Position numbers and translations under genes: made by a program. Under the pieces are notes generated by a model. The model ran no database searches, was not told where the DNA came from, and saw nothing but the letters and a program-made list of their open reading frames with translations. Below are positions 50,574 to 59,011 of a stretch of 64,000 bases of DNA, in pieces. The stretch is taken from the NCBI RefSeq assembly GCF_900087055.1, contig NZ_LT575468.1, positions 372,001-436,000 on the forward strand, given 5' to 3'. Source of the stretch: Plesiomonas shigelloides (lineage in GTDB: Bacteria; Pseudomonadota; Gammaproteobacteria; Enterobacterales; CAMTGL01). How positions within the stretch are numbered: the stretch's first letter is position 1; the number at the start of each line of letters is the position of its first letter.

Positions 50574-51809
50574 TTATCCAATCACGCTGCCCATATTGAA
50601 TATTGGCAAGTACATAGCTACCACCAGTGAGCCGACGATCCCGCCGATAATCACCATAATGAAAGGTTCTAATAAGCTCGACAGTGCGTCAACCATATCA
50701 TCCACTTCTTGCTCGTAAATACTGGCGATTTTATCCAGCATCCCATCGAGCGAACCGGACTCTTCACCAATCATCACCATCTGCGTAGTGATAGCGGGGA
50801 ACAGTTGTTGTTTTTGCATCGCCAAGTGAATGGGAATGCCTTGCTCCGCTTCTTTGCGTACCGCCAAAATGGCATTGCGGTAAACCAAATTACCGGAGGC
50901 GCCCGAGGCGGAAAGTAGGCCACTTAAGAGCGGCACACCGGCGGAGAAGGTCACCGACAGGGTACGCGAAAAGCGGGCGACCGAAGCTTTGTGCAGCATT
51001 TCACCGATCACCGGCATTTTTAGCATCACGGCATCTTGCTTCATGCGCACTTTCTCGGAGCTGCGATAGGCACGGCGATAGAGATAAAAGGCCAGCACAA
51101 TGCCGGCGGCGACATAGCCACCTTGTTCACGTAACAAGATAGAAAGATTGAGCACCATCTGAGTAAATGCCGGTAACTCAGAGCCAAAACCGTGATAAAG
51201 CTGTTCAAATTGCGGGATGACAAACAGCAGCATTAGCACAGAGACTCCGATGGCTACCAACATGACCATGGAGGGATAGAAGAGTGCTTTTTTGATTTTA
51301 GATTTCAACGCTTCCATTTTTTCGCGGTGGGTGGCGATCCTGTCCATCACCAGATCCAAGCGACCGGTGACTTCACCGGTACTGACCAGATCGCAAAAGA
51401 GATCATCAAAGATCAGCGGGTATTTACGCAGTGATTGCGAAATAGGGGTACCGCTTTCGACATCGGCGGCGATCCCGTTGATCAAACGGCGCATACTGGG
51501 TTTAGCGTGGCTTTCGCCAATTAAACGCAGTGCCTGTAGCACCGGAACGCCAGCAAACAGCATGGTGGAAAGTTGCCGACTGAAAAAGGCAATATCCGAG
51601 GGCTTTATGCGATCTTTAAGCTTGGCAAATACCGATTGCGAGACCTTCTTCGCTTCAATGCGGCTAAAGCCACGGCTCATCAGGATCACTTTCAGCTCAT
51701 CCAGTGAGCTGGCATCTAATTCGCCTGACGTCTCTTGGCCCTGCCGATTTACGGCCTTCCATTTATAGGCATACTGCTTGCGGACTTTCGGCTGGGTCAG
51801 TGCAGACAT
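50574..51809 (-). CDS. pilC: Type IV pilus inner-membrane platform protein PilC
   Basis: Polytopic platform protein on which pilin is assembled by PilB. The 411-residue product has two repeated GspF domains. The first has FFSRQLSTMLFAGVPVLQAL and the second ARFSRTLSVTFSAGVPLLSG. Three membrane helices lie between and after them (MVMLVAIGVSVLMLLFVIPQ, and MVIIGGIVGSLVVAMYLPIF at the C-terminus). It follows pilB by one base. Typical PilC length is about 405 residues. Confidence 0.95.
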   Translation of the reverse strand: MSALTQPKVRKQYAYKWKAVNRQGQETSGELDASSLDELKVILMSRGFSRIEAKKVSQSVFAKLKDRIKPSDIAFFSRQLSTMLFAGVPVLQALRLIGESHAKPSMRRLINGIAADVESGTPISQSLRKYPLIFDDLFCDLVSTGEVTGRLDLVMDRIATHREKMEALKSKIKKALFYPSMVMLVAIGVSVLMLLFVIPQFEQLYHGFGSELPAFTQMVLNLSILLREQGGYVAAGIVLAFYLYRRAYRSSEKVRMKQDAVMLKMPVIGEMLHKASVARFSRTLSVTFSAGVPLLSGLLSASGASGNLVYRNAILAVRKEAEQGIPIHLAMQKQQLFPAITTQMVMIGEESGSLDGMLDKIASIYEQEVDDMVDALSSLLEPFIMVIIGGIVGSLVVAMYLPIFNMGSVIG

Positions 51810-51810
51810 C

Positions 51811-53316
51811 TTACACTCCTGTTACACGCTCGATTTCTTCCAATGAGGTGATCCCCTCAACCACTTTGGCACAACCTGCTTGACGCAAGGTCAGCATGCC
51901 CTGTTGGCAGGCTATAGCGGTGAGCTCAGGGGCGTGAGCGCCGCGTAAAATGGCATCGGTCAGCTGGCCGGACATCGGCATCATTTCGTAAATACCGGTA
52001 CGCCCTTTGTAGCCACTGCTGCAGTGATCGCAGCCTTCTTTGTGGGCGCGGTAAATGGTGATCCCATCCGGTTGTAGCGGGGTGAACTCACGGGCTTGTT
52101 GTTCGGCATAGCTCAAGGTGATGGCTTCACGGCAATGCGGGCATAAACGCCTCGCCAACCGCTGAGCAATGATCAGATTCACCGAGGAGGCAATGTTGTA
52201 AGCTGGTACGCCCATATTCGATAGGCGGGTTAAGGTTTCGGCGGCTGAGTTGGTGTGCAGCGTGGAGAGTACCAAGTGGCCGGTTTGTGCTGCTTTTACC
52301 GCAATTTCGGCGGTTTCTAGATCGCGAATCTCCCCGACCATCACCACGTCAGGATCTTGGCGTAAAAAGGCGCGCAGTGCACTGGCGAAAGTCAGGCCGG
52401 CACGGGTGTTAATCTGGGTTTGGTTGACGCCGCTTAAGTTGATTTCTACCGGGTCTTCCGCCGTTGAGATATTGCGCTCAGGGGTATTCAGGCGTGATAA
52501 GCCAGTATACAAGGTGACGGTTTTACCGCTTCCGGTTGGGCCGGTAACCAGAATCAACCCCTGCGGACGTGCTAGGGCATTGATGTACAGCTGTTGGTCA
52601 CGGGCAGTAAAGCCCAGTTGCTCGATATCCAAACGGGCGGCAGAGGAGTCGAGAATCCGCAGTACCACCTTTTCGCCAAACAGAGTGGGCAGGGTGGAAA
52701 CCCGTAAATCAATGGTGGTGCCTTCGCTCAGTTTAAGCTTGATGCGCCCATCTTGTGGTACGCGGCGCTCGGCGATATCCAGCCGACTCATGATTTTTAG
52801 GCGTGCGGCGAGGCGCTGGGCCAGCTTTTGTGGTGGCGCAGTAATTTCTTGCAAGACGCCATCAATACGAAAGCGGACCCGATAGGTTTTCTCGTAGGGT
52901 TCGAAGTGAATGTCGGAAGCTTTTACCCGTACGGCGCGGCTGAGCATTTGGTTGATAAAACGCACAATGGGCGCTTCATCTTGCTCATCGGCTACTTCGG
53001 CGGTGTCGGTGCTGCGGCTATCACCGTCGAGCTCATCAAGCTCGCCCAAGGTTTCGCTGTCGGCGGCAGTAACAATGTCATCGACTTTTTGGCCGGTCAG
53101 CTCTTCAATACGGGCATACAGCTCTTTTTTATCTGCTTGCACCAGTTCGATATTTTTTCCGGTGGCGAAGCGAAAAGCATCGGCGGCTTTGTAGTTGTTA
53201 ATATCGGCGATGGATAAATAGAGCGTGTTGTCGTCTTCTTGTAGGGGAAGGGCTTTATATTCGATAAAAAGGAAAAATAGGTGATGATATTTGTTTATCG
53301 TGTTTTTCTTATCCAT
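51811..53316 (-). CDS. pilB: Type IV pilus assembly ATPase PilB
   Basis: Hexameric cytoplasmic ATPase that powers pilus extension. The 501-residue product has Walker A GPTGSGKT, the Asp box (EDPVEI), Walker B (DPDVVMVGEIRDLETAEIA), the His box (STLHTNSAAETLTRL) and a zinc site CPHC with CDHC. The N-terminal domain is short: typical PilB proteins are about 560-570 residues, and the first 60 or so are missing here. Only 55 bases separate it from pilA, so no room remains for them. E. coli HofB is similarly short. Confidence 0.93.
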   Translation of the reverse strand: MDKKNTINKYHHLFFLFIEYKALPLQEDDNTLYLSIADINNYKAADAFRFATGKNIELVQADKKELYARIEELTGQKVDDIVTAADSETLGELDELDGDSRSTDTAEVADEQDEAPIVRFINQMLSRAVRVKASDIHFEPYEKTYRVRFRIDGVLQEITAPPQKLAQRLAARLKIMSRLDIAERRVPQDGRIKLKLSEGTTIDLRVSTLPTLFGEKVVLRILDSSAARLDIEQLGFTARDQQLYINALARPQGLILVTGPTGSGKTVTLYTGLSRLNTPERNISTAEDPVEINLSGVNQTQINTRAGLTFASALRAFLRQDPDVVMVGEIRDLETAEIAVKAAQTGHLVLSTLHTNSAAETLTRLSNMGVPAYNIASSVNLIIAQRLARRLCPHCREAITLSYAEQQAREFTPLQPDGITIYRAHKEGCDHCSSGYKGRTGIYEMMPMSGQLTDAILRGAHAPELTAIACQQGMLTLRQAGCAKVVEGITSLEEIERVTGV

Positions 53317-53371
53317 ATTTACTTTCTGGTTTTGATAGGGAGGATATTACCTCCCTAAAATATACGAGATG

Positions 53372-53830
53372 TTATGATGCCGCTTTATCACAACCTTTCG
53401 GTGCTATCGCGTCTGTAATGTTTGTGCCGTCAACTTCGCATTTCCATGCGGATGTTCCAGCTTCCCGCGTCAATGTGACGGTTGCTCCATTTACTTTCTC
53501 GCTATTTCCGGTTGAATTAAAAGTGAAAATAATAGAGCCGTCACCCGCATCACCAACTTTAATAGAGGTAATTACACCATTAGTTGGTTTTGGCGCCCCC
53601 AATTTAGTTGCTGCTTCATCATTATCAGCAACTACAGGGAAATCACCATCTCTGGCTAGTTTATCTTCTACATTAGTTTTTAATGAAGCTAATGTAGAAA
53701 GAGCTGATCCTAATTCAGCCTTAGCAACGTAATTTTGGTATTGCGGAATCGCAATTGCCGCCAGTACGCCGATAACGGCCACCACAATCATCAATTCAAT
53801 CAGGGTAAAACCCTTGTTCACTGCTTTCAT
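53372..53830 (-). CDS. pilA: Type IVa major pilin PilA
   Basis: Structural pilin. The 152-residue prepilin has a short leader MKAVNKG cut before Phe8. A hydrophobic N-terminal helix follows (FTLIELMIVVAVIGVLAAIA), with Glu at mature position 5, then a variable globular domain. Two C-terminal cysteines (KCEVDG and KGCDKA) define the disulfide loop. AGGAGA lies seven bases before the ATG at 53830; an in-frame extension to 53881 was rejected because it would lengthen the leader. PilD is encoded at 47583. The gene is visibly richer in A+T than its neighbours. Confidence 0.94.
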   Translation of the reverse strand: MKAVNKGFTLIELMIVVAVIGVLAAIAIPQYQNYVAKAELGSALSTLASLKTNVEDKLARDGDFPVVADNDEAATKLGAPKPTNGVITSIKVGDAGDGSIIFTFNSTGNSEKVNGATVTLTREAGTSAWKCEVDGTNITDAIAPKGCDKAAS

Positions 53831-53951
53831 CTTGTTCTCTCCTAACCTCACACTCCGCAATCCGTATTTGCGGAAATCCATAAGCCACGCCCGTTTCCTT
53901 ATAGAAAAACGTATCTGTGGTTTTCCATCATCCGGCTGCTAAGCTTTGCTT

Positions 53952-53980
53952 GGTGCCGTTTGGTCAGGCACCGCTTTTTT
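53952..53980 (+). terminator. Plus-strand terminator-like hairpin upstream of pilA
   Basis: GGTGCC-GTTTGGTCA-GGCACC-GC followed by six T residues. No plus-strand gene ends here, so it might end an unannotated RNA or be fortuitous. Confidence 0.5.
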
Positions 53981-54518
53981 AAGGTAGTTAGCCAGTAATG
54001 TTGAGAGTCGGCAGGACAACGAGCAGCAGACCCTCAAGGCTATTGTGCTGACAGCATGAGGAGGTTTGCAAAGCCGGCTTGGTGAGTTGGAAAATGAATC
54101 ACAAAGATTTATGTATGTGAGATGAGAGGTGCCAGAGAGAGCGAGCAGTGGCTGCAATAAATTTCACATGCTTTGCAGGTTGGCGAATGGTACATTTTTC
54201 CACATTAGGCTTACGGCTATTTCGCTTGTTGTTGCTATTTAGACTGTACCTATGCTCGATGTGCTTATTCGCTATTTTTATTAAAAATATTTCCCCAGAG
54301 TTATTTCCTATGAGTGAATATGCGTATTAATTAGGCTTTATGAGTGAGGGTTAAATTAGCACGCGACTGAATTTAATAAAAGCCTCTTCTGTTTAATGAA
54401 TGTTGATTGGGTTTATAATTTTTGGTGATGCAATCAGCTATAGAAAATGATTGGCGAAAGCGCCTTGATGCTACAGGAAAACTTTAGGAGTTATTGATGA
54501 TGGTGAGGGAAAGAATAA

Positions 54519-54564
54519 CCCCATAATTAGCGTATTGTGTTGTGCAGGTGTGCTAATTATGGGG
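54519..54564 (-). repeat. 13-bp perfect inverted repeat past the nadC stop
   Basis: CCCCATAATTAGC (54519-54531) and GCTAATTATGGGG (54552-54564) flank 20 bases. Read on the minus strand, after nadC, the stem is followed by a U-rich GUUAUUCUUUCC. It may therefore be the nadC terminator, with a large loop. Confidence 0.6.
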
Positions 54565-54601
54565 AGATATTGATTGGTGCGTCTTCTTAATACACTACCG
54601 T

Positions 54602-55531
<930 letters not shown>

Positions 55532-55663
55532 TTAACTCCACTTTAAATCCTGCTGAAGATGGTAACGTACTGCGTGTATTTTCGCATCCGTCATGTAACA
55601 AACTCTGCGCTGCGCACGGCTGAAGCGGTTCTGGTAGCTCTTTGGGGTGTAAGCCGAAGCGGC

Positions 55664-55693
55664 ATGGCTATTGCTTAAATGGCTATTGCTTAA
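55664..55693. repeat. 15-bp tandem duplication upstream of ampD
   Basis: ATGGCTATTGCTTAA occurs twice head to tail without mismatch, followed nearby by the palindrome TGCTTAAGCA. Confidence 0.9.
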
Positions 55694-55827
55694 ATATCTG
55701 TGCAGTTATCTGCTTAAGCATAACCGCAGCAAGGTTAACTCTCGGCGACGTGAAGCGATGTTGTTAATTCAGGCGATTAATTGCGGTGCTGAATTTATGC
55801 TAGGTATTAGAGGCTAGGCATTAGAAG

Positions 55828-55856
55828 CTATGAATTCATAGTGAGCTTTTTATAAT
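55828..55856 (+). promoter_or_regulatory. Candidate ampD promoter with 14-bp palindrome
   Basis: CTATGAATTCATAG lies where the -35 element of the TATAAT at 55851 would be, suggesting an operator. No good -35 hexamer is visible. Confidence 0.4.
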
Positions 55857-55977
55857 GCTAACAGCATGCAGAGGGATGCGGGTTATGTTTGTGTTATGTT
55901 CGAATAACGCAGCAAGCTTACTGTTCAACTGGATTCAAAAACGCGATACAAAAGAGAACAACGAAAGGAACGAGGTG

Positions 55978-56583
55978 ATGACGGCAACACAGCAACCGGC
56001 CTTACAGTTGCAGGATAACTGGTTGAACGGCGCGGGGGTGCGTCACTGCCCTTCACCCCATTGTGATGCGAGGACGGCAGACGAGCCGGTATCGTTGCTG
56101 GTGGTGCACAATATCAGTTTACCGCCCGGTCAGTTTGGCGGGCCGTACATTGATCAGCTGTTTTGCGGCACTTTGCCGCCAGACGAACATCCGTATTTTG
56201 CCGATATTTATCAGCTACGGGTGTCGGCGCACTGTTTGATCCGGCGTGATGGTGAGATTGTGCAGTATGTTCCGTTTAATCAGCGGGCATGGCATGCCGG
56301 GGTCTCTGAGTACGCGGGGCGGCCACGCTGTAATGATTATTCGGTGGGCATCGAGTTAGAAGGCACTGACGACACGCCTTACAGCGATGCGCAATACCAG
56401 CGTTTAGCGGCACTGACGGCGCTGTTGCTAGACACTTATCCGGCCATGGTGACACCGGAGGGGTCTTTCAGGATCACCGGCCACAGTGATATTGCGCCGG
56501 GGCGCAAAACCGATCCGGGCCCAGCCTTTGATTGGGATGATTTTTATGCGCGGCTTGCCGTGGTTCGTGGTGAGTCGCATTAA
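55978..56583 (+). CDS. ampD: 1,6-anhydro-N-acetylmuramyl-L-alanine amidase AmpD
   Basis: Cytoplasmic zinc amidase that cuts the peptide from recycled anhydromuropeptides; its loss derepresses AmpR-controlled beta-lactamase where that system exists. The 201-residue product has zinc ligands His44 (VVHNISLP), His169 (ITGHSDIAPG) and Asp179 (KTDPGPAFDW). An in-frame extension to 55855 exists; the ATG at 55978 with AGGA eight bases upstream gives the family start. E. coli AmpD is 183 residues. ampE follows after about 75 bases. Confidence 0.95.
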   Translation: MTATQQPALQLQDNWLNGAGVRHCPSPHCDARTADEPVSLLVVHNISLPPGQFGGPYIDQLFCGTLPPDEHPYFADIYQLRVSAHCLIRRDGEIVQYVPFNQRAWHAGVSEYAGRPRCNDYSVGIELEGTDDTPYSDAQYQRLAALTALLLDTYPAMVTPEGSFRITGHSDIAPGRKTDPGPAFDWDDFYARLAVVRGESH

Positions 56584-56588
56584 TCGAA

Positions 56589-56621
56589 TATACCCTTCTT
56601 ACGCCAAGTCGCTTGGGTATA
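56589..56621. repeat. 33-bp inverted-repeat sequence between ampD and ampE
   Basis: It begins TATACCC (56589-56595) and ends GGGTATA (56615-56621). The first heptamer and the following TTCT are the same as the left end of the ERIC-type element at 45689. It may be an element reduced to its ends, or an unrelated hairpin. Confidence 0.55.
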
Positions 56622-56658
56622 CCAACGCAATACAATGCAATAAAGGAGTGCCGTGGGC

Positions 56659-57501
56659 ATGAAGCTGTTTAGCTTGCTGTTAATTCTGGCGTGGGAGCGT
56701 CTGTTTAAAACCGGCGAGCGCTGGCAACTGGATCACTGGTTGCAAGGGCTGTGGCCGAAAATTCGTCGCCCTTCGTTGGTGACCAGTTTTGCGCTCTGGC
56801 TGGGCGTGGTGGTGGTGACGTTGCTCTATCTGTGGCTGATCCGTGGGCATCTGTTTGGCTTGCTGACGCTACTGAGCTGGATTGCGCTGGGGTTATTGTG
56901 CATCGGGGCGGGATATAAACGGCGCCGTTATCATGCTTTTTTGACGGCGGCACGCCGTGGTGATAATGAAGCGGCCAGTTTAGCCGCCGAGCAATTGGCG
57001 CGTATTCACGGTTTGCCGGGGCAGGATGAGAAATCGCTGCTGATTGGGGTGCAAAGTGCGCTGCTGTGGACTAACTTTCGCTACTACATGGCGCCTGCGT
57101 TCTGGTTTGTGGTCGGCGGGCCGGCCATTATGCTCGGTTATACCGCGCTGCGGGCCTATCAAAGCTGGTTGGCGGAGCATGAAGATCCGCTGCTGCGAGC
57201 GCAGTCTGGGGTCGATCATCTGTTGGGGTGGTTGGATTGGATCCCGGTGCGACTTTGTTCGCTGGCCTATGTGTTTGCGGGCAGTGGCGAAAAAGCACTG
57301 CCGGCGTGGATGGTGTCGGTGATGGATTGGCATACTCCGGCGCATCGGGTGCTCGCTGAGATTGGTCGCTTTGCTTTGAGTCCGCAAGATTGTGATTCGT
57401 GGGAGCTGATGGCGCAAAACGCGGTTGCGCTGGCGCGTAAGGCGGCGTTGTGGCTGGTGATTGCGCTGGCAGTGCTGACCATTTATGGCTTATTGCTGTA
57501 A
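56659..57501 (+). CDS. ampE: Regulatory-signalling membrane protein AmpE
   Basis: Inner-membrane protein of the AmpE/CobD-like family, historically linked to beta-lactamase induction; the molecular activity is not established. The 280-residue product has an N-terminal helix, WERLFKTGERWQLDHWLQGL, about four membrane segments and the conserved ALLWTNFRYYMAPAFWFVVG and SGEKALPAW. GTG at 56653 is an alternative start, but only four bases follow the AGGAG; ATG 56659 matches the E. coli start. E. coli AmpE is 284 residues. Confidence 0.92.
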   Translation: MKLFSLLLILAWERLFKTGERWQLDHWLQGLWPKIRRPSLVTSFALWLGVVVVTLLYLWLIRGHLFGLLTLLSWIALGLLCIGAGYKRRRYHAFLTAARRGDNEAASLAAEQLARIHGLPGQDEKSLLIGVQSALLWTNFRYYMAPAFWFVVGGPAIMLGYTALRAYQSWLAEHEDPLLRAQSGVDHLLGWLDWIPVRLCSLAYVFAGSGEKALPAWMVSVMDWHTPAHRVLAEIGRFALSPQDCDSWELMAQNAVALARKAALWLVIALAVLTIYGLLL

Positions 57502-57903
57502 CGAGGCTCACTTGCTGTCATGCTGCATTTTAGTGTGAAGTGCCATCGGGCATACGCGATACATTGAGCCGACAGGCCGTTCAGTGATGGGCGGCCTGTT
57601 TTTTTGGTCAAGCCTGTGTGGCTGGCTTTCTGTCTTCTGTCTTCTGTCTGTCTTTTTGTTAATGCGTTTTTCTGGATGCAAAAAGACGACATTTTTATTT
57701 ATTCCTATCTCTTCCCCGCTAAAGGTGACATTTGAGCAGCGAATGTACGGTTTGTGCTGCGGTTATGTACGTGATCGGGAGGTCAATTCCCTGAGCGCGA
57801 TAAGCCAAAAATACGAGTTTCGCGCTAATAAGGCCGATTATTCCCGCCAGTTATAAAGCTGACTCGTTACAGCTTTAGCGAAGCGTTTAAAACGACAAAC
57901 GTT
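57502..57903. other. Gap after ampE, no gene recognised
   Basis: The E. coli gene aroP, which lies here between ampE and pdhR, is absent. The stretch holds the ampE terminator and a 7-bp unit TTCTGTC repeated three times (57628-57648). A plus-strand open frame (57584-57856) covers the repeat but has no family resemblance and no good ribosome-binding site. Confidence 0.6.
57572..57606 (+). terminator. Terminator of ampD-ampE
   Basis: ACAGGCCG and CGGCCTGT flank twelve bases and are followed by a T-run of about six. Confidence 0.85.
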
Positions 57904-57920
57904 AAATGGTCTGACCAATT
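57904..57920 (+). promoter_or_regulatory. PdhR-like box, distal
   Basis: AAATGGT-CTG-ACCAATT differs from the PdhR consensus AATTGGT-NNN-ACCAATT at one base. It is centred 139 bases upstream of the perfect box. Confidence 0.55.
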
Positions 57921-57999
57921 TAAGTATGACAAATGTTATGTTAGCTGAAGCGTTTTTGTTACCATTGGCGGTATAACATGATTCAGATCAATTTTCGTC

Positions 58000-58028
58000 T
58001 GGACACATTTTGGGGATTCTGGTAATTT
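58000..58028 (+). promoter_or_regulatory. Candidate pdhR promoter
   Basis: TGGACA (58000-58005) and TAATTT (58023-58028) are 17 bases apart. A start near 58035 would put the PdhR box just downstream of +1, as in E. coli. Confidence 0.6.
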
Positions 58029-58042
58029 TTATCGCACCGTAA

Positions 58043-58059
58043 AATTGGTAATACCAATT
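58043..58059 (+). promoter_or_regulatory. Perfect PdhR operator
   Basis: AATTGGTAATACCAATT matches the PdhR consensus AATTGGT-NNN-ACCAATT at every fixed base. It lies about 60 bases before the pdhR ATG, so PdhR should repress its own operon and release with pyruvate. Confidence 0.92.
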
Positions 58060-58117
58060 GACAGTCGGCGAAATTGATCCCAACGTAGCAGGCAGTTCAA
58101 TTCAAATGGATGTTTGC

Positions 58118-58882
58118 ATGGCCTACAGCAAAATTCGTCAGCCAAAGCTGTCTGATGTGATTGAACAGCAGCTGGAACGCCTGATATTGGAAGGAACATT
58201 ACGCCCGGGGCAGAAGCTGCCACCGGAGCGGGAACTGGCGGTTCAGTTTGATGTTTCGCGCCCGTCATTACATGAAGCTATTCAGCGCCTTGAGGCAAAA
58301 GGGTTACTCCTGCGCCGTCAGGGCGGCGGCACTTTCGTGCAGCAACAACTCTGGCACAGTTTCAGTGATCCGCTCAGTGAGTTGTTATCTTCCCACCCGG
58401 AGTCACAGTTCGATTTGCTAGAGACGCGTCATGCGCTCGAAGGCGTGTCGGCCTATTACGCGGCACTGCGTGGTACGGATGCGGATTTTGCGCGCGTACG
58501 CGAGAGTCAGCAGGCGATTGTGGCGGCGCAAGCCAAAGATGATCCGGCGGCCGAAGCCGATGCGGTGATGCAGTATCTGGTGGTGGTGAGTGAGGCGTCC
58601 CATAACGTGGTGTTATTACACCTGGTGCGCTGCTTAGCTCCGCTGCTGGAGCAGAATGTAAAACAGAATTTTGAGCTGCTGTATGCCCGGCGTGAAAAGC
58701 TGGCGCAGGTCAGCAGCCACCGAGCTGAAATTGTGGACGCAATTTTGGCTCGTCAGCCGGAGGCGGCACGCGAAGCATCGCACCGTCATTTGGCCTTTAT
58801 TGAGGAAACTTTGCTGGAACTTAGCCGTGAACACAGCCGTCAAGAACGGTCGTTGCGGCGGCTGCAGCAACGCAGGGATTGA
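58118..58882 (+). CDS. pdhR: Pyruvate-responsive repressor PdhR
   Basis: GntR/FadR-family repressor of the pyruvate dehydrogenase operon, released from DNA by pyruvate. The 254-residue product equals the E. coli length. It has an N-terminal winged helix ([34 protein letters not shown]) and a FadR-type C-terminal effector domain ([20 protein letters not shown]). Residue 52 is His (SRPSLHEAI) where E. coli PdhR and nearly all GntR proteins have Arg in the recognition helix. An in-frame extension to 58058 would overlap the operator and was rejected. Confidence 0.95.
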   Translation: MAYSKIRQPKLSDVIEQQLERLILEGTLRPGQKLPPERELAVQFDVSRPSLHEAIQRLEAKGLLLRRQGGGTFVQQQLWHSFSDPLSELLSSHPESQFDLLETRHALEGVSAYYAALRGTDADFARVRESQQAIVAAQAKDDPAAEADAVMQYLVVVSEASHNVVLLHLVRCLAPLLEQNVKQNFELLYARREKLAQVSSHRAEIVDAILARQPEAAREASHRHLAFIEETLLELSREHSRQERSLRRLQQRRD

Positions 58883-59011
58883 CCGGTAAACATATGCCGG
58901 CGAAAGCAGACCGAGAAGAAGGCGTTTTTCCGTCAGGTAACCCATACAGGGTCGCGGAAAGGCTTCCAGATTGAACAAAATTGACCGAACAAGCAGATAA
59001 GGAAGAACACC

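Larger units (their letters stand above)
53831..54601. other. 771-bp AT-rich gap between pilA and nadC, no gene recognised
   Basis: No open frame looks like a protein. The stretch holds the pilA leader, a plus-strand terminator-like hairpin (53952-53980), a TATAAT (54414-54419) with TTTAAT 16 bases upstream, and an AGGAG-led nine-codon frame (ATG 54497). A 13-bp inverted repeat follows (54519-54564). I could not assign the pilA promoter; a sigma-54 type site near 53950 has the wrong GG-GC spacing. Confidence 0.6.

Noticed and set aside
53940-53965. Possible sigma-54 promoter for pilA on the minus strand (GGCAC...GC)
   Set aside because: The GG and GC elements are one base too far apart, and the -12 lacks the usual TTGC.
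54148-54330. 60-codon plus-strand frame in the pilA-nadC gap
   Set aside because: Low-complexity aromatic and leucine-rich chance frame in AT-rich DNA, without a ribosome-binding site.
57584-57856. 90-codon plus-strand frame after ampE
   Set aside because: Begins inside the ampE terminator, spans a heptamer repeat, has no good ribosome-binding site and no recognisable domain.
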